Source: Acinetobacter lwoffii (GTDB lineage Bacteria; Pseudomonadota; Gammaproteobacteria; Pseudomonadales; Moraxellaceae). From it: a DNA stretch of 64,000 bases. A program made the translations under genes and the position numbers. Numbering within the stretch: the first letter of the stretch is position 1; the number at the start of each line of letters is the position of its first letter. Positions 1 through 11,705 of this stretch are shown here, piece by piece. The stretch is from positions 62,001-126,000 of the forward strand of contig NZ_JAMXXP010000001.1 of the NCBI RefSeq assembly GCF_024129355.1, read 5' to 3'. Under the pieces are notes generated by a model. It was not told the DNA's origin. It saw nothing but the letters and a program-made list of their open reading frames with translations, and did no database searches.

Positions 1-1
1 C

Positions 2-301
2 ACTGCAATTGTACGTATTGAACAATTATATCCATACCCAGAAAAACGCCTGGCAGAAGTGCTTGCGCAATATCCAAACGTTAAAGAACTTGTTTGGGCG
101 CAAGAAGAACCGAAGAACCAAGGCGCTTGGTTGTTCATCGCACCGCGTCTATATGACGACGTGATGAAAGCGGGTAAACAAGTACGTATTAGCTATGCAG
201 GCCGTGAAGCTTCTGCTGCACCGGCATGTGGTTCACCATATTTGCATGCAAAACAACAAGCTCAGCTCATCAACGACGCGCTTGCGATCGATGCTGAATA
301 A
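2..301 (+). CDS. sucA: 2-oxoglutarate dehydrogenase E1 component, C-terminal part
   Basis: Partial gene running in from the left edge; about 99 C-terminal residues are visible. E1 is the thiamine-diphosphate enzyme that decarboxylates 2-oxoglutarate and passes the succinyl group to the E2 lipoyl arm. The visible tail carries the typical end of the family ([13 protein letters not shown] and then [15 protein letters not shown]). Its stop lies 19 bases before sucB, which is the usual sucAB arrangement. The thiamine-binding part is outside the window. Confidence 0.95.
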   Translation, partial: TAIVRIEQLYPYPEKRLAEVLAQYPNVKELVWAQEEPKNQGAWLFIAPRLYDDVMKAGKQVRISYAGREASAAPACGSPYLHAKQQAQLINDALAIDAE

Positions 302-320
302 TCCAGGAGATTCTAAAATC

Positions 321-1535
321 ATGGCAACCGAAATTAAAGCACCGGTATTCCCAGAGTCAGTTGCGGACGGTACGATCGCAACTTGGCACAAACAACCAGG
401 TGAAGCTGTATCACGTGATGAAGTGATCTGCGATATTGAGACTGATAAAGTTGTTTTAGAAGTTGTTGCTCCTGCAGACGGTACACTTGCATCTATTATT
501 AAAGTTGAAGGCGATACTGTTCTTTCAGCTGAAGTTATTGCGCAGTTTGAAGAGGGTGCTGTTTCTGGCGCGGCTCAAACTCAAGCAGTTCAGTCTGAAG
601 AGAAAGTTGAACAAGCTGCGGCAAATACTGAAGCAGGTAATTCACCAATCGTTGAACGTCAACAGGTACAGGACCAGGCTCCAGCAGTGCGTAAAGCATT
701 GACTGAATCTGGTGTTGCAGCTGCTGATGTTGCAGGTACTGGTCGTGGCGGTCGCATCACGAAAGAAGATGTGGCAAATCATCAAGCGAAACCGGCAGCA
801 CCTGCAGCGCAACCATTAAGCGTTGCAGTGGGCGAGCGTATCGAAAAACGTGTTCCTATGACTCGCCTTCGTAAGCGTGTTGCTGAACGTTTACTTGCAG
901 CAACTCAAGAAACTGCAATGTTGACCACGTTCAACGAAGTGAACATGAAACCAATCATGGAAATGCGTGCTCAATACAAAGATGCATTTGAGAAGCGTCA
1001 TGGTGCGCGTCTTGGCTTCATGTCATTTTTCGTTAAAGCAGCAACTGAAGCACTTAAACGCTATCCAGCGGTAAATGCTTCAATTGATGGCGATGACATC
1101 GTGTATCACGGTTACTACGATATCGGTGTTGCAGTTTCATCTGAGCGTGGTCTAGTGGTTCCTGTACTTCGTGATACAGACCGCATGAACTATGCTGAAG
1201 TTGAAAACGGTATTCGTGCATATGCTGGCAAAGCACGTGACGGTAAGCTGGGTATCGAAGATATGACTGGCGGTACATTCACTATTACTAATGGTGGTAC
1301 TTTCGGTTCATTGCTTTCTACACCAATTTTAAATACGCCACAAACTGCGATTCTGGGTATGCATAAAATCCAGGAACGTCCGATGGCGGTGAATGGTCAA
1401 GTAGAAATCTTGCCAATGATGTACCTGGCACTGTCTTATGACCACCGTTTAATCGATGGTAAAGAAGCAGTTGGTTTCCTTGTAACAATCAAAGAATTGT
1501 TAGAAGAGCCAGCGCGTCTTATCCTTGATCTTTAA
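321..1535 (+). CDS. sucB: dihydrolipoyl succinyltransferase, E2 of 2-oxoglutarate dehydrogenase
   Basis: 404 residues. E2 core of the 2-oxoglutarate dehydrogenase complex; it transfers succinyl from the lipoyl arm to CoA. An N-terminal lipoyl domain (about residues 2-75) has the acceptor lysine K43 in [12 protein letters not shown] peripheral-subunit binding domain follows near residues 105-145 (ending [11 protein letters not shown]), and the catalytic domain starts near 175 with H375 and D379 in [10 protein letters not shown] chose the ATG at 321 because CAGGAGA lies 10 bases upstream and the protein then begins exactly at the lipoyl domain; an upstream in-frame start at 195 would overlap sucA. 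Single lipoyl domain, normal length. Confidence 0.97.
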   Translation: MATEIKAPVFPESVADGTIATWHKQPGEAVSRDEVICDIETDKVVLEVVAPADGTLASIIKVEGDTVLSAEVIAQFEEGAVSGAAQTQAVQSEEKVEQAAANTEAGNSPIVERQQVQDQAPAVRKALTESGVAAADVAGTGRGGRITKEDVANHQAKPAAPAAQPLSVAVGERIEKRVPMTRLRKRVAERLLAATQETAMLTTFNEVNMKPIMEMRAQYKDAFEKRHGARLGFMSFFVKAATEALKRYPAVNASIDGDDIVYHGYYDIGVAVSSERGLVVPVLRDTDRMNYAEVENGIRAYAGKARDGKLGIEDMTGGTFTITNGGTFGSLLSTPILNTPQTAILGMHKIQERPMAVNGQVEILPMMYLALSYDHRLIDGKEAVGFLVTIKELLEEPARLILDL

Positions 1536-1542
1536 TTTTTAA

Positions 1543-3027
<1,485 letters not shown>

Positions 3028-3031
3028 TTCG

Positions 3032-3061
3032 AAAAAAGAGCGACTTAGGTCGCTCTTTTTA
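3032..3061 (+). terminator. intrinsic terminator after lpd
   Basis: Stem AAAGAGCGAC / GTCGCTCTTT followed by a T run. It ends the sucAB-lpd transcript and separates it from sucCD. Confidence 0.85.
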
Positions 3062-3197
3062 CATTTCATGGTTGTTTTTATTGGAACAATCATCTAAAAA
3101 TAAAGATAACGATTTTAAGAAATGCTGGTACTGCTTTGACGGACGTCTGGGTGCTAGTGGGTTATAACAAGGCAAAGAAGTAATAAAAGGTTATTCA

Positions 3198-4364
3198 ATG
3201 AATTTACATGAGTATCAAGCAAAAGCGCTATTAAAAAAATATGGTATGCCTGTACAGGAAGGGATACTTGCCACCAATGCCGATGAAACGGTGCATGCTT
3301 TCGAGCAGTTGGGTGGAAAGTTTGCAGTATTGAAAGCACAGGTGCATGCGGGTGGCCGGGGTAAGGCTGGTGGGGTAAAAGTGGTAAAATCGGCTGCCGA
3401 GGCTGCTGAATATGCCAACCAGATTATTGGTTCACGCTTGGTGACTTACCAGACTGATGCCAATGGTCAGCCGGTCAATAGCATTTTGGTCTCTGAGGAT
3501 GTTTATCCGGTTGAGCGCGAGCTGTACTTGGGCGCTGTAGTGGATCGCTCGACTCGCCGCATCACTTTTATGGCATCGACTGAGGGTGGTGTTGAAATTG
3601 AGAAAGTGGCCGAAGAAACTCCTGAAAAAATCATTAAAGTTGAAGTTGATCCTTTAGTTGGTCTAGTGCCATTTCAGGCGCGTGAAGTTGCTTTTGCACT
3701 TAAACTCAAAGATGGACAAATCAATCAGTTTGTTAAAGTCATGACGGCTGCTTATCAGGCATTTGTAGACAATGATTTTGCACTTTTTGAAATCAATCCG
3801 TTGTCTGTGCGTGAAAATGGCGACATTCTCTGTGTCGATGCCAAAATCGGAATTGATTCGAATGCACTATATCGTTTACCTGAAGTCGCTGCACTGCGTG
3901 ATAAGTCTCAGGAAAATGAACGTGAGTTAAAAGCGTCTGAGTTTGATCTGAACTATGTGGCTTTAGAGGGTAACATTGGTTGTATGGTCAATGGTGCCGG
4001 TCTTGCCATGGCAACCATGGATATTATCAAGCTTTATGGCGGTCAACCAGCCAACTTCCTGGATGTTGGTGGTGGTGCAACCAAAGAGCGCGTGATTGAA
4101 GCCTTTAAAATTATCTTGGCAGATAATTCTGTTCAAGGTGTATTAATCAATATTTTTGGTGGAATTGTACGTTGTGACATGATTGCTGAAGCAATTATTG
4201 CAGCGGTTCAGGAAGTAAATGTGACCGTTCCCGTAGTTGTTCGCCTCGAAGGCAATAATGCGGAACTGGGCGCAAAATTACTGGATGAATCAGGTTTAAA
4301 ATTGATTTCTGCACATGGTCTTGCTGATGCTGCAGAAAAAATCGTTGCTGCTGTAAAAGCTTAA
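3198..4364 (+). CDS. sucC: succinyl-CoA synthetase beta subunit (ADP-forming)
   Basis: 388 residues, the same length as the E. coli protein. Beta subunit of succinate-CoA ligase, which carries the ATP-grasp nucleotide site and makes ATP from succinyl-CoA. It opens with the typical [16 protein letters not shown], has the glycine-rich nucleotide region ([15 protein letters not shown]) and the C-terminal CoA-ligase part with [10 protein letters not shown]. An AAAGG motif precedes the ATG. The stop is 12 bases before sucD, so the two are co-translated. Confidence 0.97.
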   Translation: MNLHEYQAKALLKKYGMPVQEGILATNADETVHAFEQLGGKFAVLKAQVHAGGRGKAGGVKVVKSAAEAAEYANQIIGSRLVTYQTDANGQPVNSILVSEDVYPVERELYLGAVVDRSTRRITFMASTEGGVEIEKVAEETPEKIIKVEVDPLVGLVPFQAREVAFALKLKDGQINQFVKVMTAAYQAFVDNDFALFEINPLSVRENGDILCVDAKIGIDSNALYRLPEVAALRDKSQENERELKASEFDLNYVALEGNIGCMVNGAGLAMATMDIIKLYGGQPANFLDVGGGATKERVIEAFKIILADNSVQGVLINIFGGIVRCDMIAEAIIAAVQEVNVTVPVVVRLEGNNAELGAKLLDESGLKLISAHGLADAAEKIVAAVKA

Positions 4365-4376
4365 GGAGTATCTAAC

Positions 4377-5267
4377 ATGAGCGTATTAGTTAATAAAGAC
4401 ACTAAAGTATTGGTACAGGGCTTTACAGGCAAAAACGGTACATTCCATTCTGAACAGGCTTTAGCCTACGGCACTAAAGTCGTGGGTGGTGTAACCCCGG
4501 GTAAAGGTGGTCAAACCCATTTAGAATTGCCTGTATTTAATACCATGCGTGAAGCAGTGAAAGAAACAGGTGCAGATGCTTCAGTGATTTATGTTCCGGC
4601 ACCCTTTGTACTGGACTCTATTGTTGAAGCGGTTGATTCTGGCATTGAGTTAATTGTGGTAATTACTGAAGGTGTACCGACCATCGACATGCTCAAAGCC
4701 AAGCGTTATCTGGAAACCAATGGTAATGGCACACGTCTCATCGGACCAAACTGTCCGGGTATTATTACGCCGGGTGAATGTAAAATCGGGATCATGCCGG
4801 GACATATTCATCAGCCCGGTAAAATCGGGATTATTTCACGTTCAGGCACACTGACTTATGAGGCTGTGGCGCAAACTACAAAACTCGGTTTAGGTCAGTC
4901 GACCTGTATCGGTATTGGTGGTGACCCGATTCCGGGCATGAACCAGATTGACTGCTTGAAACTGTTCCAGGAAGATCCACAAACTGAAGCTATCATTATG
5001 ATTGGTGAGATTGGCGGTACTGCGGAAGAAGAAGCTGCGGAATATATTCAATCGAATGTGACTAAGCCAGTTGTTGGTTATATTGCGGGTGTGACTGCAC
5101 CTAAAGGCAAACGTATGGGTCACGCAGGTGCGATTATTTCAGGTGGTAAGGGCACAGCAGAAGAAAAGTTTGCTGCCTTTGAGCGTGCGGGTATGGCGTA
5201 TACACGTAGTCCAGCCGAACTTGGTTCAACCATGCTGCAAGTATTAAAAGATAAAGGTTTAGTTTGA
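4377..5267 (+). CDS. sucD: succinyl-CoA synthetase alpha subunit
   Basis: 296 residues. Alpha subunit with the CoA-binding Rossmann domain ([11 protein letters not shown] near residue 15) and the phosphohistidine that relays phosphate to the beta subunit, H249 in [23 protein letters not shown] overlapping the sucC stop serves as its ribosome site. Last gene of the TCA block; an intrinsic terminator follows. Confidence 0.97.
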   Translation: MSVLVNKDTKVLVQGFTGKNGTFHSEQALAYGTKVVGGVTPGKGGQTHLELPVFNTMREAVKETGADASVIYVPAPFVLDSIVEAVDSGIELIVVITEGVPTIDMLKAKRYLETNGNGTRLIGPNCPGIITPGECKIGIMPGHIHQPGKIGIISRSGTLTYEAVAQTTKLGLGQSTCIGIGGDPIPGMNQIDCLKLFQEDPQTEAIIMIGEIGGTAEEEAAEYIQSNVTKPVVGYIAGVTAPKGKRMGHAGAIISGGKGTAEEKFAAFERAGMAYTRSPAELGSTMLQVLKDKGLV

Positions 5268-5288
5268 TATTCACATTAGACCTTTAAT

Positions 5289-5317
5289 AAAAAAGCTCCC
5301 AGATGGGAGCTTTTTTA
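5289..5317 (+). terminator. terminator between sucD and yqiK
   Basis: AAAAGCTCCC / GGGAGCTTTT hairpin with T run and, on the other strand, an A/T-rich run, so it can serve both convergent genes. Confidence 0.85.
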
Positions 5318-5332
5318 TATCTCAGTCTATTT

Positions 5333-7039
5333 TTAAGTTTTGGCTTTAAGGCTCTGAGTCATGCCGTTGATATCACCACCTTGAATACCAAGCTCACTCA
5401 TCAGACTGTCAATAAGCGGTGCTTGGCTACGATAACGTAGGGCGCTATTCACTACCTGATCTGATAGAGCAACATTACCATTCTCATGATGGGCATCTGC
5501 CTGACAGGCACCGGCATGACCGCCATGTAGGCCATTCACCTGGAGAATCTTGATATCATCAATATTCTCCATTGGCTTGACACTTTCTCTGATAATTTCA
5601 GGCAAGTATTTCAGCATGGCCAGACGAATCTGCATTTCGACCTGTTCAGGTGACAGGACGTTATTGGCTTCATTAACCGCACGTGTACCTTCAGCATCCA
5701 CCTGATACTGTTTCTCCATTGCCTGAGCCAGTAGAATTTTCGCATCCGCTTCGCCCTTGGCTTTAAGGCGGACTTTTTCTGCTTCCGCCTCAGCCGCAAT
5801 CCGCACTGCTTCTGCATCATCTGCTGCCGCTTGTTTTCCAGCTTCAGCGGCAACTGTAATGGCAATTGCATCTTTTTCAGCATGTTCTTTGGCTGCGACC
5901 AGCTCAACTGCCTTTTGACGCTCTGCCTGCTGGATTTGACGTACGGTGATAACTTCTTCTTCCGCTTTTACCGCTTGTGCACGTGCCTGATCGGCTTGGG
6001 CTTTAGCTTCAGATTCAGCACGTGATTTTTCCGCAATGGCAATGGCGCGGTCCTGTTCAGCCAGTTCAATGGTTTTCTTTTGCTCGACCTGTGCTTTTTG
6101 AATCAGCTGAGCCTTTTGAATATTTTCATTTTCGACATCACGGGCGGCCAAAATACGCTTGAGTTCGACTTCTCGTTCAGCGGCAATTTGTGCTTCTTCT
6201 GCTTCACGTTTTTTGCCGGCTTCCTGAGCGGCAATTTCAGCCAGCTGTTCAGCACGGCGAATGGCAATTTCACGTTCTTGTTGCAGCTTGGCATATTCTT
6301 CTTCACGAATAATTTGCAGGCGCGCCTGTTCAGCTTCCAGATTTTTGGTTTTGATCGCCAGATCGGTATCCTGTTCAATGTGGTTACGCTTGCGGCGACG
6401 ATCTTCAATGGTTTCAGTGAGCTTGGTCAGACCTTCAGCATCAAATGCATTTTGCGGGTTGAAGTATTTAAATCCGGTCTGATCCAGTCCGGTTAGGGAA
6501 ACCGTTTCAAGCTCCAGACCATTTTTATGTAAATCTTCCGAAACGACTTGCTGTACTTTTTGTACGAAATCGACGCGTTTTTCATGCAGTTCTTCCATGG
6601 CCATTTCTGCCGCCACTGCGCGCAGTGAATCAACAAATTTACCTTCCACCAGATTTTTCAGTTCATTCGGTGACATGGTTTTTTGACCAAGGGTTTGTGC
6701 TGCGGTGGCAATTGAATCTGCGGTAGGTTTGACTCGGACATAGAATTCGGCCATGACATCGACCCGCATACGGTCACGGGTAATCAGTGCCTGATCATCA
6801 GCACGGCGGACTTCAAGACGTAGGGTATTCATATTTACTGGAATGATTTCATGCAAGACAGGGAGCACGATTGCGCCTCCACCTAAAATCACTTTTTCTC
6901 CACCCCAACCGGTACGTACAAAGGAAATTTCCTTGCTTGAACGACGGTATAAACGTGCAATGATGAGACCGAAGGTCACCAGTGCTACAAAAATAATTCC
7001 CGCAATAATTAAAATATTATATAAATCAAATGTTAACAT
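5333..7039 (-). CDS. yqiK: flotillin family protein, YqiK type
   Basis: 568 residues. Flotillins are membrane-anchored scaffold proteins of detergent-resistant membrane patches. One N-terminal membrane helix (about residues 8-28) is followed by a Band-7/PHB domain (about 45-210), then a very long Ala/Glu/Lys-rich coiled coil (about 210-460) and a C-terminal oligomerisation region. It pairs with the upstream NfeD-like YqiJ gene 37 bases away, as in E. coli. Unusual: residues 505-518 form a His/Cys-rich patch (HGGHAGACQADAHH) in the tail. The biochemical role is not known from sequence. Confidence 0.88.
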   Translation of the reverse strand: MLTFDLYNILIIAGIIFVALVTFGLIIARLYRRSSKEISFVRTGWGGEKVILGGGAIVLPVLHEIIPVNMNTLRLEVRRADDQALITRDRMRVDVMAEFYVRVKPTADSIATAAQTLGQKTMSPNELKNLVEGKFVDSLRAVAAEMAMEELHEKRVDFVQKVQQVVSEDLHKNGLELETVSLTGLDQTGFKYFNPQNAFDAEGLTKLTETIEDRRRKRNHIEQDTDLAIKTKNLEAEQARLQIIREEEYAKLQQEREIAIRRAEQLAEIAAQEAGKKREAEEAQIAAEREVELKRILAARDVENENIQKAQLIQKAQVEQKKTIELAEQDRAIAIAEKSRAESEAKAQADQARAQAVKAEEEVITVRQIQQAERQKAVELVAAKEHAEKDAIAITVAAEAGKQAAADDAEAVRIAAEAEAEKVRLKAKGEADAKILLAQAMEKQYQVDAEGTRAVNEANNVLSPEQVEMQIRLAMLKYLPEIIRESVKPMENIDDIKILQVNGLHGGHAGACQADAHHENGNVALSDQVVNSALRYRSQAPLIDSLMSELGIQGGDINGMTQSLKAKT

Positions 7040-7076
7040 TGTTATAAAGTCTCAATTGAGTGCTAGCTAAATAAAA

Positions 7077-7712
7077 TTAAAGTGCAATGGCTTGAAAGCC
7101 GTTCTTGGTTTTGTGGGTTAGAACTACATTCTGACCTTGATTTAGAATTTGATTGTTTTCTGGTTCAACCAGAACATAATGAGTCTGGCCATGTTGATCC
7201 CGGACTTTGGCTTGTGCGGGAGAATTCACTTTGGCATTTCCCAGAATAATGGTCGCGGTACGTCCGATGAGTTCATCACTGTAAATCGCGGAAGTTTCAT
7301 CTTGGGGCAGGAGCTTACTGGCGGCCATGGCAAGAAAGCGCACCACAGGCATACACAGAAACAGGCAGGCCGGAGAAATCAGCCAAACATTAAACAGCTG
7401 GCTGGTCAGGCGCTCAAATATGCCCTGAATCAATAAACCGCTTAACCCATAACTGGTCAGAAAAATGATTAGCCAGATAAATAAAGGCAGACGCCCCAGA
7501 TATAACCAGTCAAATACTTTGCTGAAAACACCCGGAGACTGATCCGGGCTTATTTCTGGTTGCAGGGGATCTTCAGGTAAAAACTGTTCAAAGATATGCT
7601 GAGAGCCGCCGCCAAGCAGCAATAGAATACATTCTAGTGCTGCAAACATCAGCATTAGGCTCAGGCTAATACTAAATACGATATTGGATGGATGCGTAAA
7701 CAGTTCCCACAT
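7077..7712 (-). CDS. yqiJ: YqiJ-like inner-membrane protein with OB-fold (NfeD type)
   Basis: 211 residues. Three or so membrane helices (about 10-35, 70-95, 105-130) followed by a soluble C-terminal domain of about 70 residues that fits the OB-fold of NfeD/YqiJ partners of flotillins (IGRTATIILGNAKVNSPAQAKV near residue 150). It is the first gene of a two-gene operon with the flotillin. NfeD-type proteins are usually thought to help place or stabilise flotillin; that is family knowledge, not shown here. Confidence 0.8.
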   Translation of the reverse strand: MWELFTHPSNIVFSISLSLMLMFAALECILLLLGGGSQHIFEQFLPEDPLQPEISPDQSPGVFSKVFDWLYLGRLPLFIWLIIFLTSYGLSGLLIQGIFERLTSQLFNVWLISPACLFLCMPVVRFLAMAASKLLPQDETSAIYSDELIGRTATIILGNAKVNSPAQAKVRDQHGQTHYVLVEPENNQILNQGQNVVLTHKTKNGFQAIAL

Positions 7713-8025
7713 TTTTTCATCTCTATAATTATGTTTTTAGGAAAAGTATCTGAAAGTTTTTATTGATATAACGATAACAGTAATTGTTGATTTTGTATGC
7801 AAAAAAATAACAAAAAACCTTATAAACAAGGATTGAATATATTGATTATTTAATAATTATTAAACTATTAAAATTAATAATAAACTATAAGTTAAATGGA
7901 TGTTTGAGCAAGTGATGTCATAGCGGCAATAGGAATTCTGAATAGCATGGCATTCTGTGTATGCTTGCCTGAGAAAGATATAGAGATACATCGACCTGAG
8001 TATCTCTAAATTTTTCTATTCAAGT
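7713..8025. other. AT-rich intergenic stretch upstream of yqiJ
   Basis: No gene seen. Very AT-rich around 7740-7900 and expected to hold the yqiJK promoter. A hairpin at 7982-8007 is listed separately. Confidence 0.5.
7982..8014. terminator. possible terminator beyond the 8026-8568 gene
   Basis: Perfect 8-bp inverted repeat AGAGATAC / GTATCTCT with a 10-base loop, 18 bases past the stop of the minus-strand gene. The T tract (ATTTTT) is on the plus strand side, so direction is uncertain. Confidence 0.4.
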
Positions 8026-8568
8026 CTAAAGCAGGGCAGTCTGAATCCGGACTTTCATATCTAAAGTCTGTTGCAGAATATACTGTTGCATCCATTTGAC
8101 CTGTTCGCCCATAGGATTGACCTTGACTGCAGTATTCAGGAAGTCGAGATTAGGCTGCTTGAAGAGCTGCTGTTGCAAGGTTTGCTCCAAAATCTGACTG
8201 TTGGCTGTCAAAGGTAATGCCACCAGATAGAACGCTTTAGGATAATTATAAAAGGCATATAATAAGTTAAAGGCTTTTTGATCACCTTTGAGGTTGCCAG
8301 CACCGATTTCGTAAGCTGCGTTCTGGTTGCTATAAGTAACGCCGATTAGAAATTCCCAATGACCTTCTTGCAAACGTAGACCAAACTGTAATCCGATTTG
8401 ATCCGCGGTCAGCTCGTGTTGCAGATAGATATTTAAAGGCTTGCCATCATCACTGAAAGGTTCTTGCAAGACCAAAATATTTTGCTGGTGCTGATAAATA
8501 TAACTAGCAAGCTGGGCCTGTTCCAGACGGGTTTTTACAGTGGCAAGATCAAAAGCGCTATAGGGCAT
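8026..8568 (-). CDS. hypothetical protein
   Basis: 180 residues; I do not recognise the family. No signal peptide or membrane segment is visible, so it is probably cytoplasmic. It is Gln-rich with alternating strand-like and helix-like stretches, and the C-terminal third is mostly helical. The gene is transcribed away from cysD and shares a 320-base divergent upstream region with it. An unbroken frame of normal composition supports it as a real gene. No function is proposed. Confidence 0.6.
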   Translation of the reverse strand: MPYSAFDLATVKTRLEQAQLASYIYQHQQNILVLQEPFSDDGKPLNIYLQHELTADQIGLQFGLRLQEGHWEFLIGVTYSNQNAAYEIGAGNLKGDQKAFNLLYAFYNYPKAFYLVALPLTANSQILEQTLQQQLFKQPNLDFLNTAVKVNPMGEQVKWMQQYILQQTLDMKVRIQTALL

Positions 8569-8891
8569 AAACGAAGTATATCAATAGGGAGAATTGAGTC
8601 TTACTCTAGTAATTTTTTAACTATTTGAGAACCACTACTTTAGATTATTTTCCTAGGATTTTATTGGCTTAGCGACAGGGTAATATATAGCTATACCACA
8701 CAATATCCTCGCTTGAATTGGGCAAATTATTGATTCATAAAAACTGATATTCATTATTGATGAATTTTTATATGAGCTTTTGATATATCAATATCATAAA
8801 ACAAGCAATGGATAGGATAAGTAAATCACTATAATGAATATAAATTTTCAAAAGTGTCATAAGTACACGTTTTTCTAAGCTGGTGTTGTCC
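8569..8891. other. divergent intergenic region before cysD
   Basis: No gene seen. AT-rich with short palindromes (for example ATTCAT..ATGAAT near 8750). It must carry the promoters of cysDN and of the divergent unknown gene. Confidence 0.5.
8807..8835 (+). promoter_or_regulatory. possible cysD promoter (-10 only)
   Basis: A perfect TATAAT at 8830-8835 lies 56 bases before the cysD ATG, but there is no good -35 hexamer at the right distance. That pattern would suit an activator-dependent promoter such as those controlled by CysB. Inference only. Confidence 0.35.
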
Positions 8892-9806
8892 ATGTCGTTA
8901 AATGAGGAAAGACTTACTCATCTCAAACAGCTTGAAGCTGAGAGTATTCATATCATCCGCGAAGTTGCTGCCGAGTTTGAAAATCCGGTCATGCTGTATT
9001 CGATTGGTAAAGATTCAGCGGTCATGCTGCATCTTGCGCTAAAAGCGTTCTACCCAGCAAAACTTCCATTTCCATTATTACATGTCGATACAGGCTGGAA
9101 GTTTAAAGACATGATCACTTTCCGGGACAACATGGCGAAAACCCATGGTTTCGATTTGATCGTGCATCAGAATAAAGAAGGGGTTGAGGCAGGTATTAAC
9201 CCGTTCGACCACGGTAGTTCTAAATATACCGACATCATGAAAACTCAGGGCTTAAAACAGGCTCTGGATAAATACGGTTTTGATGCTGCTTTTGGTGGTG
9301 CGCGCCGTGATGAAGAAAAATCACGTGCCAAGGAACGTGTTTATTCATTCCGTGATTCGAAACATCGTTGGGATCCGAAAAACCAGCGTCCAGAACTTTG
9401 GAATCTTTACAACGGTAAAGTGAACAAGGGCGAAAGTATTCGTGTATTCCCATTATCTAACTGGACTGAGCTGGATATCTGGCAATACATCTATTTGGAA
9501 AGTATTCCATTAGTACCACTTTATTTGGCTGCAGAACGTCCTGTGGTTGAACGTAGTGGCACACTTATTATGGTTGATGATGAACGTATGCCTTTAAAAG
9601 AAGGTGAAGTTCCACAAATGAAATCGGTACGTTTCCGTACGTTGGGTTGTTATCCATTAACAGGTGCTGTGGAATCTACAGCCAATACCTTGCCGGAAAT
9701 TATTCAGGAAATGTTGCTGGCAACCAGTTCTGAGCGTCAAGGTCGTATGATTGACCATGATGAAGCAGGCTCGATGGAGAAGAAGAAGCAGGAAGGCTAC
9801 TTCTAA
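8892..9806 (+). CDS. cysD: sulfate adenylyltransferase subunit 2
   Basis: 304 residues. Catalytic PP-loop subunit of ATP sulfurylase, which makes adenosine 5'-phosphosulfate from sulfate and ATP. The ATP pyrophosphatase motif [12 protein letters not shown] is near residue 40; [14 protein letters not shown] and [15 protein letters not shown] are family signatures. I start at the ATG at 8892 because the protein then aligns with the family's [22 protein letters not shown] opening; a GTG nine bases upstream is possible. Its partner cysN follows after a 137-base gap filled by a palindromic repeat. Confidence 0.95.
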   Translation: MSLNEERLTHLKQLEAESIHIIREVAAEFENPVMLYSIGKDSAVMLHLALKAFYPAKLPFPLLHVDTGWKFKDMITFRDNMAKTHGFDLIVHQNKEGVEAGINPFDHGSSKYTDIMKTQGLKQALDKYGFDAAFGGARRDEEKSRAKERVYSFRDSKHRWDPKNQRPELWNLYNGKVNKGESIRVFPLSNWTELDIWQYIYLESIPLVPLYLAAERPVVERSGTLIMVDDERMPLKEGEVPQMKSVRFRTLGCYPLTGAVESTANTLPEIIQEMLLATSSERQGRMIDHDEAGSMEKKKQEGYF

Positions 9807-9809
9807 TTT

Positions 9810-9905
9810 AATCTCCCCCTGACCCCCTCTTTGAGAAAGAGGGGGGAGCTCCTAAAAGTAAATGGAGAAAGTCCCTTCTTTAATAAAGGGGGATATAGGG
9901 GGATT
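9810..9905. repeat. 96-base palindromic intergenic repeat, copy 1
   Basis: Starts AATCTCCCCCTGACCCCCTC and ends in its near-inverse (GGGGGATATAGGGGGATT). Inside are two hairpins (CCCTCTTTgagAAAGAGGG and CCTTCTTTaatAAAGGG) joined by a spacer with TGGAG. The same architecture and termini recur at 16323-16419. It looks like a small non-autonomous element (REP/MITE-like); no transposase is nearby. It sits between cysD and cysN. Confidence 0.8.
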
Positions 9906-9943
9906 GAAAACCGATTTCTAAAGAATATGTGGAGCTTTGAGCG

Positions 9944-11560
9944 ATGTCTCATCAATCTGATTTAATCAGCCAAGATATCTTGGGCTATCTGAAACAACAT
10001 GAAAATAAAGACCTGTTGCGTTTTCTGACTTGCGGTAACGTGGACGATGGTAAATCGACGTTAATCGGTCGTCTGCTATACGATTCAAAATTGATTTATG
10101 AAGATCAATTACAGGCCGTGACCCGTGACTCGAAAAAAGTCGGTACGACAGGTGATGCACCTGACTTGGCGCTTCTGGTCGATGGTTTACAAGCAGAGCG
10201 TGAGCAAGGCATTACCATTGATGTGGCCTATCGTTATTTCTCGACTGAAAAACGTAAGTTCATTATCGCGGATACGCCGGGACACGAACAGTACACCCGT
10301 AACATGGCGACAGGTGCGTCGACGTGTGACCTTGCAATCATTTTGATTGATGCGCGTTATGGCGTGCAAACCCAGACGCGTCGTCATACTTTTATTGCGA
10401 GTTTGCTCGGTATCAAAAACATCATTGTTGCAATCAACAAGATGGACTTGGTGGAATTCTCTGAAACACGTTTCAATGAAATCCAGGCTGAATATGCGGC
10501 ATTCGTTGCACAATTGGGCGATCGCAAACCAAGCAATATCATCTTTACGCCTATTTCTGCATTGAATGGCGATAACGTGGTGAACAAGTCAGCCAATACG
10601 CCATGGTACACTGGTGAAACGCTGATGGGTACACTTGAATCGGTGGAAATTAACCGTAGTTCAGCGAAGCAGGATTTCCGTTTCCCTGTGCAATACGTGA
10701 ACCGTCCAAACCTCGACTTCCGTGGTTTCTGCGGTACGATCGCACTTGGCGATATCAATGTTGGCGATACCGTAACAGCATTACCTTCTGGTAAATCATC
10801 GACTGTCAAAGAAATTGTCACTTTTGATGGCAATCTTGAGCATGCAGTTGCAGGTCAGGCAGTGACTTTAACGCTTAACGATGAAATTGATATTTCACGT
10901 GGTAACGTGTTAATTCGTGCGGATCAAGCTGTTCCAAATATTTCCCGTTCAGTTCAAGCGACTGTTGTGTGGATGGCAGATCAACCACTTGTACTGGGTA
11001 AGCTGTACAACATCAAGATTGGTACGCAAACCGTTCCGGCAAAAGTAACGGCAATTCATTACCGTACCAACGTTAACACATTGGAAAAAGTTCAGGTGGA
11101 TAAACTTGAGCTAAATGCAATCGCCAATGTGACTGTTGAATTTGATGCACCAGTGGTCTTTGACCGTTATCAAGACAGCCGTTTCACCGGTTCGTTTATC
11201 TTCATCGATCGTTTGAATAACGTGACGATTGGTGCTGGTATGGTGGAAGAATCAGTTGAATGGTCTGCACACGATGAGCCTGTCACTGCAGAAGCACGTG
11301 CGGCACGTTTGGGTCAAAAACCTGCTGCGATGACTGTATCTGGTAAAGCTTTGGAAAATGCTCAGGCGCTAGAAAGCTTGCTGATTCAGCAAGGGATCGT
11401 TGCTATTGCTAAAGCAGGTTTGAATGCGGAGCAGGTTGCACTGGTTCGTGAAACTGGTGTGGTTGTGATTACCGATGCTGCTGAAGGTACAGACACGACT
11501 TTAACCGTAGATACAGTTGAAGAACTTGCTGAGAAGATTGTGGAATTGGTTCGTCTTTAA
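9944..11560 (+). CDS. cysN: sulfate adenylyltransferase subunit 1 (regulatory GTPase)
   Basis: 538 residues. EF-Tu-like GTPase that drives ATP sulfurylase through GTP hydrolysis. G1 is GNVDDGKST (31-39), G3 [13 protein letters not shown]4 NKMD; two beta-barrel domains follow to about residue 450. The E. coli protein stops near 475. Here about 79 further residues (460-538) contain VSGK and then a Val/Thr-rich end ([19 protein letters not shown]), resembling a shrunken APS kinase (CysC) domain without a working P-loop. So it is probably not a bifunctional CysNC. Start ATG at 9944 follows GTGGAGC. Confidence 0.95.
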   Translation: MSHQSDLISQDILGYLKQHENKDLLRFLTCGNVDDGKSTLIGRLLYDSKLIYEDQLQAVTRDSKKVGTTGDAPDLALLVDGLQAEREQGITIDVAYRYFSTEKRKFIIADTPGHEQYTRNMATGASTCDLAIILIDARYGVQTQTRRHTFIASLLGIKNIIVAINKMDLVEFSETRFNEIQAEYAAFVAQLGDRKPSNIIFTPISALNGDNVVNKSANTPWYTGETLMGTLESVEINRSSAKQDFRFPVQYVNRPNLDFRGFCGTIALGDINVGDTVTALPSGKSSTVKEIVTFDGNLEHAVAGQAVTLTLNDEIDISRGNVLIRADQAVPNISRSVQATVVWMADQPLVLGKLYNIKIGTQTVPAKVTAIHYRTNVNTLEKVQVDKLELNAIANVTVEFDAPVVFDRYQDSRFTGSFIFIDRLNNVTIGAGMVEESVEWSAHDEPVTAEARAARLGQKPAAMTVSGKALENAQALESLLIQQGIVAIAKAGLNAEQVALVRETGVVVITDAAEGTDTTLTVDTVEELAEKIVELVRL

Positions 11561-11576
11561 GACTGGACTGATTTGA

Positions 11577-11604
11577 AGAAACCCGCTGAAAAGCGGGTTT
11601 TTTA
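11577..11604 (+). terminator. terminator after cysN
   Basis: AAACCCGCT / AGCGGGTTT hairpin with T run, just past the cysN stop. Confidence 0.85.
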
Positions 11605-11705
11605 TTGCCTAAATTTTGATTGCATGAAAATCATTCGATTAGTCAAAATGTGATCTTTCAATTTACTAGTCAATTAATACAATACTCCCTAGATTTGGGG
11701 AATAT

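Noticed and set aside
6080..6496. 138-codon plus-strand frame antisense to the flotillin gene
   Set aside because: Low-complexity Phe/Leu-rich translation of the complementary strand of the coiled coil.
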